The notes under the pieces were generated by a model that was not told the DNA's origin, did not search any database, and was given only the letters and a program-made list of their open reading frames with translations. A DNA stretch of 33,693 nucleotides from CAMEON01 sp963609805 (GTDB taxonomy: Bacteria > Bacillota > Clostridia > Oscillospirales > CAG-272), in contig CAVDLN010000005.1 of NCBI GenBank assembly GCA_963609805.1, positions 1 through 33,693 on the forward strand, in the 5' to 3' direction. The position numbers and the translations under genes were made by a program. Positions 8,661 to 17,368 of the stretch are shown here, piece by piece (the stretch's first letter is position 1; each line of letters opens with the position of its first letter).

Positions 8661-9089
8661 ATGAGCGAAAACGAAAAAAGCGAGGGTATCCGTCTCGATC
8701 CCTCCAATGTGTTTGAAATGGCAATGGTGCTTGGCAAGGCACTGAAAAAGGATCCGCGGCTTGTCCGCATGGACAAGGCAAAGGAAGCCTATCAGCAGGA
8801 TGATAACCTGTGCCGCATGCTGACTGAGTATGAGGTTCAGCGCAAGGCCATCGAGCAGGTGGCAGGGGACAGTGAGTATGACCCCGATCTTGTACGGCAG
8901 ATACAGGGGCGCATTGACGAGCTGTACGGCGAAATAGCCGCCAATCCCGCCTTTGTTGAGCTGAATGAGGCGCAGGCAGCCGTAAATAATCTCATGAACG
9001 CCGTCAATAATACCATTATGTTTGCCATAACGGGGGAAATGCCCGACGGATGCACGCATGACTGTTCCAGCTGCGGCGGCTGTCACTGA
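8661..9089 (+). CDS. YlbF/YmcA (RicA-like) protein with C-terminal Cys cluster
   Basis: 142 residues. The ATG at 8661 is preferred over one at 8628 because AAAGGA (8647-8652) lies 8 bases before it. The body is a mainly helical YlbF/YmcA-family domain (about residues 10-120). The tail CTHDCSSCGGC carries Cys131, Cys135, Cys138 and Cys141. Established: Bacillus RicA (YmcA), RicF (YlbF) and RicT (YaaT) form a complex that binds [4Fe-4S] clusters through Cys residues and directs RNase Y processing, and ymcA sits beside miaB and near mutS. By position this is the ymcA counterpart. The Cys tail fits a metal-cluster role. I cannot tell RicA from RicF by sequence alone, so no symbol is given. Confidence 0.88.
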   Translation: MSENEKSEGIRLDPSNVFEMAMVLGKALKKDPRLVRMDKAKEAYQQDDNLCRMLTEYEVQRKAIEQVAGDSEYDPDLVRQIQGRIDELYGEIAANPAFVELNEAQAAVNNLMNAVNNTIMFAITGEMPDGCTHDCSSCGGCH

Positions 9090-9139
9090 TACGGCGTCCC
9101 ACATACGAATCCGATTCCAAAGAGAGGAGAAACAATCCC

Positions 9140-11743
9140 ATGACGCCCATGATGGAGCAATACATGGAGGTCAAAAATCAGTATAAGGACTACCTGCTGT
9201 TTTATCGGCTCGGAGACTTTTACGAAATGTTTTTTGACGATGCCATAACCGCCTCACGCGAACTGGAGCTGACACTGACAGGACGCGATTGCGGCGAGGA
9301 GGAACGTGCTCCCATGTGCGGTGTCCCGTATCATGCCGCCGATGTGTATATCGGCAAGCTGATAGAGAAAGGCTACAAGGTCGCCATCTGCGAGCAGATG
9401 GAGGACCCCGCACTGGCGAAGGGGTTGGTCAAGCGGGAGGTAATCCGCGTCGTAACGCCGGGCACGGTTATCGACGGCACGATGCTCCCGGAACAGAAGA
9501 ACAACTACCTGTGTGCGCTGTATGTCAGTGAATTGGAATACGGTGTGTGTTTTGCCGATCTGTCTACGGCTCAGGTTTTCGCGACGGTCATTGACGGGGC
9601 GCAGATGGATGACGAGTTGCTCGGGGAATTGGGAACATATGCCCCTCGCGAGGTTATCCTGAATGTCGGTGCCAAACGCTGCGCCAGGGCGGCGGAATGG
9701 ATGCGCGGCCAGGGCGTCATGCTGTCCGACAATCAGGCGGGACGGTTCGATCCTGCCGACTGCGCCGTGCGTGTCAGGGAGCGTTTTGGGGAGACCGTCA
9801 AGCCGGAGGTACTGGAAAACAGACCGCTGGTTTGCGCGGTCGGCGCGCTGCTGGATTATCTGACAGAGACGCAGAAGGCGGATCTTTCAACCATCCGGGA
9901 GCTGACGGTGTACAGTGAGGGACAGTATCTCGGGCTGGATCTGAACACGCGCCGGAATCTGGAGCTGACCGAAACCATGCGCACCAAGGAAAAGAAAGGA
10001 ACCCTGCTTTGGGTGCTGGATCACACAAAGACTTCTCCCGGTGCTCGCCTGCTCCGTCAGTGGGTGGAGCATCCGCTGCTGTCTCCTGTACAGATTGCAC
10101 GGCGGCAGTGCGCCGTGGAGGAGCTTGTGGGGGACTACATGAAGCGGGAGGAGCTGGGGGAACTGCTCGCCCACGTGCTGGATATGGAGCGGTTGGTCAC
10201 CCGCATTGTGTTCGGAACGGCAGGCGGCAAGGACCTTCGCGCCGTGTGTGCTACGGCATCGGTGCTGCCCGAAATCAAAAAACTGCTGGAGGGCTGCCGG
10301 AGCGAGGAGCTGAAACGCATCTGGCAGGATATGGACCTGCTTGAGGATGTCTGCGGGGAGATCGGGCGAGCACTGGTGGAGGAGCCTCCCTTTTCGATAA
10401 GGGAGGGTGGAATGATAGCGGACGGCTATGATGCCGAGGTGGATCGCCTGCGCGCCATTATGAATGACGGTCAGGGATGGGTCGATCGGGTTGCCGCCGA
10501 GGAAAAGGCGCGAACCGGCATCAAGACACTGAAGGTGGGCTATAATAAAGTATTCGGCTACTATATAGAGGTTTCCAAATCCTTTGCCGATCAAGTTCCG
10601 CCCAACTACATCCGCAAGCAAACGCTGGTCGGAGCGGAACGCTATATCACGCAGGAACTGAAGGATATGGAGTCCACCATTCTCGGGGCAAAGGACAAGC
10701 TGTGCGCCTTGGAATACGATTTGTTCTGCAAACTGCGCGGGTATGTCGCGGATCGCAGCGAAAGAATACAAAAGACAGCCGCACTTCTGGCTGAGGCGGA
10801 TGTATACAGAAGCCTTGCCTCGGTTGCATCGCGAAATCGGTATGTACGCCCCGAGGTTGCGGAGGACGACCGCATCAGCATACGGGACGGACGTCACCCC
10901 GTTGTGGAAAAATTTGTAAAGGACGGCTATTTTGTCCCGAATGATGCCGACCTCGACACGCGGGATAACCGTCTTATGCTGATAACGGGTCCCAACATGG
11001 CGGGGAAATCCACCTACATGCGGCAGGTGGCGCTGATTGTTCTGATGGCGCAGATCGGTTCATTCGTTCCCGCCTCGTCTGCGCACATCGGCATTGCGGA
11101 CCGCATATTCACCCGTGTAGGCGCATCCGACGACCTGGCGTCCGGGCAGTCGACATTTATGCTTGAAATGACGGAGGTTTCCGCCATTCTGCGCGGTGCC
11201 ACCCGGAAGAGCCTGATTATTTACGACGAGGTCGGACGGGGTACCTCGACTTTCGACGGCATGAGCATTGCCCATGCCATTATCGAGTATACCGCCGGAC
11301 GGAAAATCGGGGCACGGACTCTGTTTGCCACACACTATCACGAACTGACAGGCATGGAAGGAAATTACGACGGCATCGTCAACTACCATATAGCTGCCCG
11401 CAAACGCGGGGATACGGTAACGTTTCTGCGCAAAATTGTGCGCGGTTCCTCGGATGACAGTTTTGGCATAGAGGTTGCAAAGCTGGCGGGGCTTCCGAAC
11501 GAGGTAATCAAGCGGGCCCGCGAAATACTGGCTGCCGTGGAGACCTCGTCCCGCGCCGTGCGGGATGCCGTGGATGAGGCGGATAACGGCAAAACTGCCG
11601 CAAAAGCGGACGATGGCGCATTGTCCTTGGATGATTGCCTGAACGCACGGCTTGTCGATGAGCTGCGGGCTCTGGACGTCAACACGCTGTCGCCGTTCGA
11701 ATGCATGAGCCTTTTGTTTGAGTGGAAAAAACAGATCCGATGA
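9140..11743 (+). CDS. mutS: DNA mismatch repair ATPase MutS
   Basis: 867 residues, normal for MutS1. It recognises base mismatches and small loops and licenses MutL-dependent repair. The N-terminal mismatch-binding domain shows the GDFYEMFFDDA motif near residue 30, where Phe-x-Glu contacts the mismatch. Connector, lever and clamp domains follow (about 130-560). The ABC-type ATPase has Walker A GPNMAGKST at about 617-625, Walker B IIYDEVGRGTSTFDG and the TLFATHYHEL switch. The C-terminal helix region ends in a helix-turn-helix dimerisation segment. The ATG at 9140 is set by AGGAG (9125-9129). No mutL follows; the next gene is a cysteine hydrolase. Confidence 0.97.
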   Translation: MTPMMEQYMEVKNQYKDYLLFYRLGDFYEMFFDDAITASRELELTLTGRDCGEEERAPMCGVPYHAADVYIGKLIEKGYKVAICEQMEDPALAKGLVKREVIRVVTPGTVIDGTMLPEQKNNYLCALYVSELEYGVCFADLSTAQVFATVIDGAQMDDELLGELGTYAPREVILNVGAKRCARAAEWMRGQGVMLSDNQAGRFDPADCAVRVRERFGETVKPEVLENRPLVCAVGALLDYLTETQKADLSTIRELTVYSEGQYLGLDLNTRRNLELTETMRTKEKKGTLLWVLDHTKTSPGARLLRQWVEHPLLSPVQIARRQCAVEELVGDYMKREELGELLAHVLDMERLVTRIVFGTAGGKDLRAVCATASVLPEIKKLLEGCRSEELKRIWQDMDLLEDVCGEIGRALVEEPPFSIREGGMIADGYDAEVDRLRAIMNDGQGWVDRVAAEEKARTGIKTLKVGYNKVFGYYIEVSKSFADQVPPNYIRKQTLVGAERYITQELKDMESTILGAKDKLCALEYDLFCKLRGYVADRSERIQKTAALLAEADVYRSLASVASRNRYVRPEVAEDDRISIRDGRHPVVEKFVKDGYFVPNDADLDTRDNRLMLITGPNMAGKSTYMRQVALIVLMAQIGSFVPASSAHIGIADRIFTRVGASDDLASGQSTFMLEMTEVSAILRGATRKSLIIYDEVGRGTSTFDGMSIAHAIIEYTAGRKIGARTLFATHYHELTGMEGNYDGIVNYHIAARKRGDTVTFLRKIVRGSSDDSFGIEVAKLAGLPNEVIKRAREILAAVETSSRAVRDAVDEADNGKTAAKADDGALSLDDCLNARLVDELRALDVNTLSPFECMSLLFEWKKQIR

Positions 11744-11782
11744 GGGAAACGGTAAGAGCTTTGGGGAGAGGAGAATTTGCAT

Positions 11783-12307
11783 ATGAAGAATATTCTGATT
11801 GTTGTGGATATGCAGAACGATTTCATTGACGGCGCGCTCGGGACGAAGGAAGCTGCCGCAATTGTTCCGCTTGTAAGGGATAAGATTGCGCATTTCGACG
11901 GAAAGGTGCTTTTCACACGCGATACGCATTTTGAAAACTATGCGTCGACGCAGGAAGGGAGAAATCTCCCCGTGCCGCATTGCATAAAAGGAACGGACGG
12001 ATGGGAGATCCGTCCGGAGCTGGATGCGCTCAGAACCACAGTCCCGATAGATAAAATTACCTTCGGGTCGTCTGAGCTCGGTGGGATGCTTGCCGAGGAG
12101 AACCGTCAAGACCCCATTGAGAGTATCACCTTCGTCGGACTCTGCACGGACATCTGCGTCATATCCAACGCCATGATAGCCAAGGCCTTTCTGCCGGAGG
12201 TGCCGATTGTCGTGGACGCGCGGTGCTGCGCGGGTGTTACGTCAGAGTCACACCGGAATGCGCTGAATGCCATGAAGATGTGCCAGATTAAAATTGAAAA
12301 CGAATAA
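11783..12307 (+). CDS. Cysteine hydrolase, isochorismatase/nicotinamidase family
   Basis: 174 residues. The ATG at 11783 is supported by AGGAG (11769-11773); a TTG six bases earlier is a worse start. The catalytic triad of the family is visible: Asp9 (VVDMQND), Lys91 (DKITFGS) and Cys125 (GLCTDICVISNA). A metal-binding pair may be Asp47 and His49 (TRDTH), with His66 (VPHC). The HCIKGT-x-GWEI segment is typical of nicotinamidase-like Firmicutes proteins. Nicotinamide deamidation in NAD salvage is the most likely activity, but related amidases and isochorismatases share the fold. Last gene of the miaB operon, 39 bases after mutS. Confidence 0.87.
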   Translation: MKNILIVVDMQNDFIDGALGTKEAAAIVPLVRDKIAHFDGKVLFTRDTHFENYASTQEGRNLPVPHCIKGTDGWEIRPELDALRTTVPIDKITFGSSELGGMLAEENRQDPIESITFVGLCTDICVISNAMIAKAFLPEVPIVVDARCCAGVTSESHRNALNAMKMCQIKIENE

Positions 12308-12354
12308 AAAGAGTGTGTTAAGAAATTCAAAATGAGTTTCTTAACACACTCTTT
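12308..12354. terminator. Bidirectional terminator between convergent genes
   Basis: A perfect 18-bp stem pairs 12308-12325 (AAAGAGTGTG...) with 12337-12354 (...CACACTCTTT) around an 11-base loop. A-rich and T-rich flanks occur on both sides. It closes the miaB operon and the leftward ferredoxin gene. Confidence 0.9.
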
Positions 12355-12364
12355 CCGTATTTCG

Positions 12365-13078
12365 TCAGTCCAGAATTTTTCCGTCTGTGGAAATCGTGAC
12401 CACCTGCCACGGAATGAACTTTCCGCTGTTCTGCAGAGCCCGCTTGGCGGCATACTCCAGCCCACCGCAGCAGGGTACCTCCATCCGTACAATCGTGACG
12501 CTTTGGATGTCGTTGCGGCTGATGATTTCCGTCAGCTTCTCGGAGTAGTCCGCATCGTCAAGCTTGGGACAGCCGACAAGCGTGATATGCCCTTTGATAA
12601 ACCGCTCATGGAAGGCGGCGTAGGCATACGCCGTGCAGTCCGCGGCGATCAGCAGCTTGGCACCGTCAAAGTAGGGAGCACGTACGGGGACGAGCTTAAT
12701 CTGCACAGGCCACTGGGAAAGCCTGCTGACCGGCTCGGAAACGGCGCATCCGCACTCCTCGGCATCGGCGTGTGTAATCCGCTTGGATTGCGTCCCGGGA
12801 CAGCCGCACGGCAGCACGGATTCTCCGCTGCTTTCGGCTTTTTTCTTTTTGTGCTCCAGTACCGCTTTCTCATCGTACGAGGCGGCCTCACGCTCCACAA
12901 ATGAAATTGCGCCGGTAGGACATGCCGGCAGGCAGTCGCCCAATCCGTCACAGTAATCATCCCGCATCAGCTCGGCTTTTCCGTCAACCATGGCGATAGC
13001 TCCCTCATGGCAGGCAGCGGCGCAGGCCCCGCAGCCGTTGCATTTTTCCTTGTCGATATCAATGATTTTTCGCTTCAT
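12365..13078 (-). CDS. 4Fe-4S ferredoxin-domain protein of the Crp/Hcp-associated type
   Basis: 237 residues. The start at 13078 is chosen because AAGGGGGG lies 8 bases upstream; a TTG two codons earlier is less likely. The N-terminal ferredoxin domain has Cys13, Cys16, Cys19 and Cys23 for one cluster. The second motif, CDGLGDCLPACP, supplies only Cys43, Cys49 and Cys53, with Leu46 where a second Cys would be, so this site may hold a [3Fe-4S] or an unusual cluster. A Cys-rich linker (PCGCPG) leads to a conserved domain (about 130-237) containing LIAADCTAYAYA, LVGCPKLDD and VPCCGG. Related clostridial proteins, as I recall, sit beside hcp (hybrid cluster protein) and a Crp/Fnr regulator; hcp is absent here. 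Probable role: electron transfer in a redox or nitrosative stress response. Confidence 0.85.
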   Translation of the reverse strand: MKRKIIDIDKEKCNGCGACAAACHEGAIAMVDGKAELMRDDYCDGLGDCLPACPTGAISFVEREAASYDEKAVLEHKKKKAESSGESVLPCGCPGTQSKRITHADAEECGCAVSEPVSRLSQWPVQIKLVPVRAPYFDGAKLLIAADCTAYAYAAFHERFIKGHITLVGCPKLDDADYSEKLTEIISRNDIQSVTIVRMEVPCCGGLEYAAKRALQNSGKFIPWQVVTISTDGKILD

Positions 13079-13092
13079 ACGCAATACCCCCC

Positions 13093-13121
13093 TTGCTTTT
13101 CTGGTTCTATTATAGTATAAT
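13093..13121 (+). promoter_or_regulatory. Promoter of the Crp/Fnr regulator gene
   Basis: TTGCTT (13093-13098), a 17-base spacer and TATAAT (13116-13121). The predicted start is near 13128, just before the palindromic operator. Confidence 0.75.
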
Positions 13122-13137
13122 TTCGTTACAATGTCTG
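13109..13137 (-). promoter_or_regulatory. Promoter of the ferredoxin-like gene
   Basis: On the minus strand, CAGACA (13132-13137), 17 bases, then TATAAT (13109-13114). The weak -35 box and the adjacent operator suggest that an activator is needed. The predicted start is near 13102. Confidence 0.72.
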
Positions 13138-13151
13138 TTGAATTTTCAACA
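13136..13151. promoter_or_regulatory. FNR/CRP-like palindromic operator
   Basis: TGTTGA (13136-13141) and TCAACA (13146-13151) form a perfect inverted repeat around four bases, close to the FNR form TTGAT-N4-ATCAA. Its centre (13143.5) falls at about -41.5 from the predicted ferredoxin start, the class II activator position, and at about +16.5 of the regulator transcript, a repressing position. Confidence 0.72.
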
Positions 13152-13164
13152 AAAAGGGGCTTTT

Positions 13165-13866
13165 ATGAAAGAATTTTTGCCTTTGTCAGCCATCCAATCC
13201 TCCACGCTTTTCAGCGGCGTGAAGGAGGAGGAGCTTGAATCGATGCTGTCCTGCATGGAAGCGCGGGCGGCGCAGTTTTCCAAGGACGCCTTTTTGCTTC
13301 GGGCAGGGGACACAACCGAATCGGCAGGCCTTCTGCTCTCCGGATCCCTTCTGATTGTGCAGGAGGATGTCTGGGGAAACCGGAACATTTTGTCAAAGGT
13401 GATTCCCGGGCAGGTGTTTGCCGCTTCCGTGGCCTGCCTGCCGGGTGCGGTTTTGAACGCGGATGTTATGGCGGAAACGCCAGTCACGGTTTTGTTCGTG
13501 AACATAGCGAGGGTTCTGAGCGGGTGCTCCTCCGCCTGCATTCACCACGGCAGGATTATACGGAACCTGCTGGCGGAACTGGCCGAAAAGAATATTCTGC
13601 TGAACGGGAAGCTCACGCACATGGGACAGCGTACCACAAGGGATAAGCTGATGTCCTACCTGTCGGCGGCAGCCCGTGAGGCAGGGAAACTCGAGTTTGA
13701 CATTCCGTTTTCCAGACAGCAGCTGGCGGATTACCTTGCGGTGGAGCGTAGCGGACTGTCGGCAGAGCTCGGAAAAATGCAGCGGGACGGTCTGCTGGAG
13801 GTCAGCAGAAACCATTTCCTGCTGAAAAAGCACGCGGCTGTTGATACATATATGAGCGAAAATTAA
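13165..13866 (+). CDS. Crp/Fnr family transcriptional regulator
   Basis: 233 residues. The ATG at 13165 follows AAGGGG. An N-terminal cyclic-nucleotide-binding-like beta-roll (about 15-120) leads to a long dimer helix (about 125-160) and a winged helix-turn-helix (about 180-215) with FSRQQLADYLAVERSGLSAEL. There is no FNR-type N-terminal Cys cluster: Cys30, Cys91, Cys121 and Cys125 are scattered. A haem or other cofactor, as in HcpR or DNR-like relatives, is possible but not shown. It is divergent from the ferredoxin-like gene, with one shared palindrome between them. Inferred role: redox- or NO-responsive activator of the neighbour and autorepressor. Confidence 0.88.
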   Translation: MKEFLPLSAIQSSTLFSGVKEEELESMLSCMEARAAQFSKDAFLLRAGDTTESAGLLLSGSLLIVQEDVWGNRNILSKVIPGQVFAASVACLPGAVLNADVMAETPVTVLFVNIARVLSGCSSACIHHGRIIRNLLAELAEKNILLNGKLTHMGQRTTRDKLMSYLSAAAREAGKLEFDIPFSRQQLADYLAVERSGLSAELGKMQRDGLLEVSRNHFLLKKHAAVDTYMSEN

Positions 13867-13880
13867 TTTTGCCTTTTTTG

Positions 13881-13909
13881 TTGCCATATGGCGGAAGATG
13901 TGGTATAAT
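13881..13909 (+). promoter_or_regulatory. Promoter upstream of the M16 peptidase gene
   Basis: TTGCCA (13881-13886), 17 bases, TATAAT (13904-13909), 45 bases before the GTG start. No convincing terminator separates it from the regulator gene upstream. Confidence 0.82.
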
Positions 13910-13953
13910 CAAAACACATAAACAAAAGCATGCCGCAAGGAGGTTTTTGCACA

Positions 13954-16869
13954 GTGTCAACATGGAATATCGGTGATCGCCTGCACGGATTTCGTGTCGT
14001 GCGGGAAGACATCCTGCCCCACCTTGATGCAAAGTACCGGAAGCTCATACACGAAAAAACAGGTGCAGCGCTTTACTGCTCAGACCGCGACGATGGCCAG
14101 CTGGTTTTCGGTGTAGGATTCCGTACGCTGCCGGAGGATGATACCGGCGTGTTTCATGTCATAGAACATTCGGTTCTGGACGGATCGGAGTCCTTCCGTC
14201 TCAAGGAGCCGTTTGTCAATCTGATAAAGACGTCGCTGTTTGTCGATCTCAACGCCGCCACCTACAACGATAAAACCCTGTATTACTTTATCTCCACCAA
14301 CGAACAGGCCTTCATGAATATGATGACCGTATATTTGGATGCCGTTTTTCACCCGATGATGCTTTCGGACAGACGCATTTTCGAAAAAGAGGCATGGCAT
14401 CTGGAGCCCGATGAGCAGGGGGGCGTGCGCTGCTCCGGCGTTGTGTTTAACGAAATGCAGGGAAGGGACAATCAGCCGGATGCGCTGATGCATACGCAGG
14501 TTGGGCGGCAGCTGTTTCCGGATCTGTATTGGCGGTTTGTGTCCGGCGGGGCCCCGGCTGCCATCCGAACGCTGTCTTATGAAAAACTGTGCGAAACCTA
14601 CGGGCGCACTTACCGTGCGGATAACGCTGTATTTTACCTTTCCGGAAGAAGTGATTTTGAGAGAGAGCTGTCTGCTGTTGACCGGGTGCTGTCGGAGCTT
14701 GCCGACCCGGTCGGTGAGCCGCCGGCGCCCGCACCGCTTCAGGCACCGATAATCAGCCCGGACGGAATGTTCCGCTTTCAGCAAAGCGGCAGTGATCCGA
14801 TTGAAGGAAACACGCATCTTAAATTCTCCTGTGTGTTAGGCGACGGCAGCCGCCCGGAGGAAGCAACCGCTTTTTCGATTCTGTGCCGGTATCTTGCCGA
14901 AACAACGGAGTCGCCTCTGTCCCGTTCCGTGCTGAACGCGGGAATCGGACGCGATTTTTCCATGGAGCTGGACAGCGATTACCGTCAGCCCGTCGTGATG
15001 TTTGATCTCCGTAAGTCAGCCCCGGAGCGGGCGGAACGGTTCCGAGATGTTGTGCTGAGTACTCTGGAAGCCCTTGTGAGCAGCGGACTGAATCGGGAGC
15101 GCCTGAATAATCTCATCAACGATTACGAGGTTTACTGCCGCCGACTGTCCATGAGCGTGAATATCGGATATGACATTATGGAATCGCTGATCCGCACGCA
15201 TGTACAGCAGGGGGACGCCGCCGCTCCGGACGGCTTGGTGATCCGGGAGAGGCTGGCAGAAAATCCGAAATATTTTGAAGATCTGATCGAGCGGTATATT
15301 CTGAACAGCAGCCATTGGGCGCTGACCAGATGCGTTCCTTCGCGCACTGCCGCAGAAGAAAAAAGGGCCGCCATGGACGGGTGGCTTGCGGAGGAAGCAC
15401 GCCGTCTGCAGGAGACGGACGGCGCATACGACGAACTGACAGCGCATGTCGGGGAGCTCAACGCATACCTTCTCGCGCCCGATGACCCCGCCGCCGTTGC
15501 TGCCGTTCCGCGCCTGTCCTCCTCGGATATCCTGCTTCCCCCTGTCGAACGGGACGTGGAGACGGGAACCGTTTCGGCCGCCGGGCAGTCGCTGCAGAGC
15601 GTCCGATACATTGAGGATACGGGCGGAATCGCCGTGGCAGGCTTCCTTTTTGACATGACTTCCCTGAGCGGGGAGGAGATCTTTTATGCCCGCTGCCTTG
15701 CGGATGCGCTGACAAGTCTCCCCACGGCACACCACGGCGTGGAGCAGATGACGGATCGCGCTTTGGAGCTGAACGCAATTCTTACCGCCGACTTCTTCCG
15801 CGGCGCCGGGGGGATCGACCCCGCAGATACCAATGCGTATCTGAGAATCTCGGTCAATGTTCCGGAGGAGAAACTCGAAGCGGCGGCCGGATATGTGTAC
15901 GAATATTTGACGGAGGCAGTGTTTGACAGGGAAATTCTGCACCAGTTGTTTTCCAATTCGTCGGATATGCGCAGCCGCATGATAGGCGGCGGAAACGGCA
16001 CCGCGTTCCGTCTGGCTGAGGCATCGCTCTCCGGTATCGGAGCCGCTGTAAACGCATGGTCTGGCCCGGATGTCTACCGCCGCCTGACGGCTCTGGCGGA
16101 CGATTTCGATGGATGTGCGGACGGATTCATTGGGGGATTGCTTTCCTTGCGCGACAGGCTGTTCCTGCGTCAGCGCCCGCAATCCTTCTTTATAGGCTCC
16201 GCGTCTGCGTATGCGGCGTGGGAACATGCCGTGTCCGGATTGCGGTTCGGCACGGAGAATACGGAGCGGAAGCCGATTCCGATGGCGGAACGGCAGTCCC
16301 GTGCCCTGACGATTCCGGGAGAGGTCAATTACTGCGCGGAGGTTTACAGCCTGACCGATCTGCCTGCCGTGTGTACCGCACCCATGCAGGTAGTGGCGAA
16401 TTACCTGAACGGTACATTTCTTTGGGATGAGGTGCGCGCCAAAGGGGGCGCATACGGTGCGGGCGTTTCGGTTTCCCCCTACGGCATTATCGGACTGACA
16501 TCCTATCGGGATCCGCATGTTTCGGATACCTATGATGTCTTCGGCAGACTGCCGGAATGGCTGGAAAACAACCTGCCGGGGGAGGAGGAGACAGACAGCC
16601 TGATAGTGAGTACCCTGTCCGGCTACCTGCTTCCGAAGAGTAAGCTTGACGCGGGCTATGCCGCGATGTATCGCTGGATTTGCGGCAGAACCGCAGCAGA
16701 CAGACAGGCAAACATCAAGGAAATTCTGCATACCGACAGGGCGGATTTCATCGCATTTGCCGCTGCCCTGCGCACGCTCAACCGAAGAGGTGCCGGTGTC
16801 CGCGCCGCTTTAGGCAGTGAAAAAACGATCCGGGAGTCCGGCATATTCGGGAGTATCAAAGAACTGTAA
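13954..16869 (+). CDS. M16C zinc metallopeptidase (presequence-protease/insulinase family)
   Basis: 971 residues from a GTG at 13954. This start is chosen because a perfect AAGGAGGT (13937-13944) lies 9 bases before it; an ATG at 13930 would begin upstream of that site. The inverted zinc motif is HVIEH (His68, Glu71, His72), with Glu146 in EKEAWHLEP as third ligand. GRDNQPDALM and the pair of M16 half-barrels across about 970 residues match the M16C group, which degrades peptides inside a closed chamber. No signal peptide, so it should be cytoplasmic. It probably clears free peptides such as cleaved signal or targeting peptides, but its substrates are unknown. It may lead a transcript containing the three genes after it (gaps 60, 13 and 15 bases). 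Confidence 0.93.
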   Translation: MSTWNIGDRLHGFRVVREDILPHLDAKYRKLIHEKTGAALYCSDRDDGQLVFGVGFRTLPEDDTGVFHVIEHSVLDGSESFRLKEPFVNLIKTSLFVDLNAATYNDKTLYYFISTNEQAFMNMMTVYLDAVFHPMMLSDRRIFEKEAWHLEPDEQGGVRCSGVVFNEMQGRDNQPDALMHTQVGRQLFPDLYWRFVSGGAPAAIRTLSYEKLCETYGRTYRADNAVFYLSGRSDFERELSAVDRVLSELADPVGEPPAPAPLQAPIISPDGMFRFQQSGSDPIEGNTHLKFSCVLGDGSRPEEATAFSILCRYLAETTESPLSRSVLNAGIGRDFSMELDSDYRQPVVMFDLRKSAPERAERFRDVVLSTLEALVSSGLNRERLNNLINDYEVYCRRLSMSVNIGYDIMESLIRTHVQQGDAAAPDGLVIRERLAENPKYFEDLIERYILNSSHWALTRCVPSRTAAEEKRAAMDGWLAEEARRLQETDGAYDELTAHVGELNAYLLAPDDPAAVAAVPRLSSSDILLPPVERDVETGTVSAAGQSLQSVRYIEDTGGIAVAGFLFDMTSLSGEEIFYARCLADALTSLPTAHHGVEQMTDRALELNAILTADFFRGAGGIDPADTNAYLRISVNVPEEKLEAAAGYVYEYLTEAVFDREILHQLFSNSSDMRSRMIGGGNGTAFRLAEASLSGIGAAVNAWSGPDVYRRLTALADDFDGCADGFIGGLLSLRDRLFLRQRPQSFFIGSASAYAAWEHAVSGLRFGTENTERKPIPMAERQSRALTIPGEVNYCAEVYSLTDLPAVCTAPMQVVANYLNGTFLWDEVRAKGGAYGAGVSVSPYGIIGLTSYRDPHVSDTYDVFGRLPEWLENNLPGEEETDSLIVSTLSGYLLPKSKLDAGYAAMYRWICGRTAADRQANIKEILHTDRADFIAFAAALRTLNRRGAGVRAALGSEKTIRESGIFGSIKEL

Positions 16870-16929
16870 GGAAACGCTGACGGACAAATCAGAGGTTTCG
16901 TAATGTATACCGTAGAAGGAGGTTTCAGT

Positions 16930-17355
16930 ATGGCCGAGGGCAAGGCGCAGATTGCGTCATTGGAAGGAATGAAGAAGAAAGAGCAGAAAAAGGTTCTGAG
17001 GCGCATGACAAAGGAGGTCATGAAGGACAAACGGTACCGCCGTGCGATTCGCAGGAACCCCGAGCCTATTTCAAAGAAGGCGGCGCAGGCGGCAGCAGGT
17101 GCCGCCGTCGATGCCGTGCTGGGCGTTCACACCGGAAAGCCGGCTGTTCCGCCCAAAAAAACGGGATTGGAGATCTATGCCGATATCGTACATGCGGTGG
17201 TCGGGGCATACAGAAAAAAGCAGAAAAAGTATGCCAAAATAATCAAAAAGGAAGGGTATGATGCGAAGACAGGCTATATCGTGCTCGGCAAGCTGAAGCC
17301 TGCCAAGAAGGCAAAACTGAACAAGCCGTATAAGGCAAAGAAACCGAAAAAGTGA
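16930..17355 (+). CDS. Small Lys-rich protein of unknown function
   Basis: 141 residues. The ATG at 16930 follows a perfect AAGGAGGT (16916-16923); an ATG at 16903 has none. About 33 residues are Lys, giving a strongly basic protein. The N-terminal third is predicted helical and basic (KKKEQKKVLRRMTKEVMKDKRYRRAIRR). A short Ala-rich segment (about residues 50-62) follows, and the tail is KPAKKAKLNKPYKAKKPKK. There is no signal peptide or membrane segment. I do not recognise a family. The charge suggests nucleic-acid, ribosome or polyanion binding, but this is inference. The stop codon overlaps the ribosome binding site of the next gene, so the two are translated from one message. Confidence 0.82.
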   Translation: MAEGKAQIASLEGMKKKEQKKVLRRMTKEVMKDKRYRRAIRRNPEPISKKAAQAAAGAAVDAVLGVHTGKPAVPPKKTGLEIYADIVHAVVGAYRKKQKKYAKIIKKEGYDAKTGYIVLGKLKPAKKAKLNKPYKAKKPKK

Positions 17356-17368
17356 GGAGGAGCCGATC

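Noticed and set aside
13867..13880. Terminator after the Crp/Fnr gene
   Set aside because: Only a weak AT-only self-complementary segment before a T run; the stem is too short to support a call.
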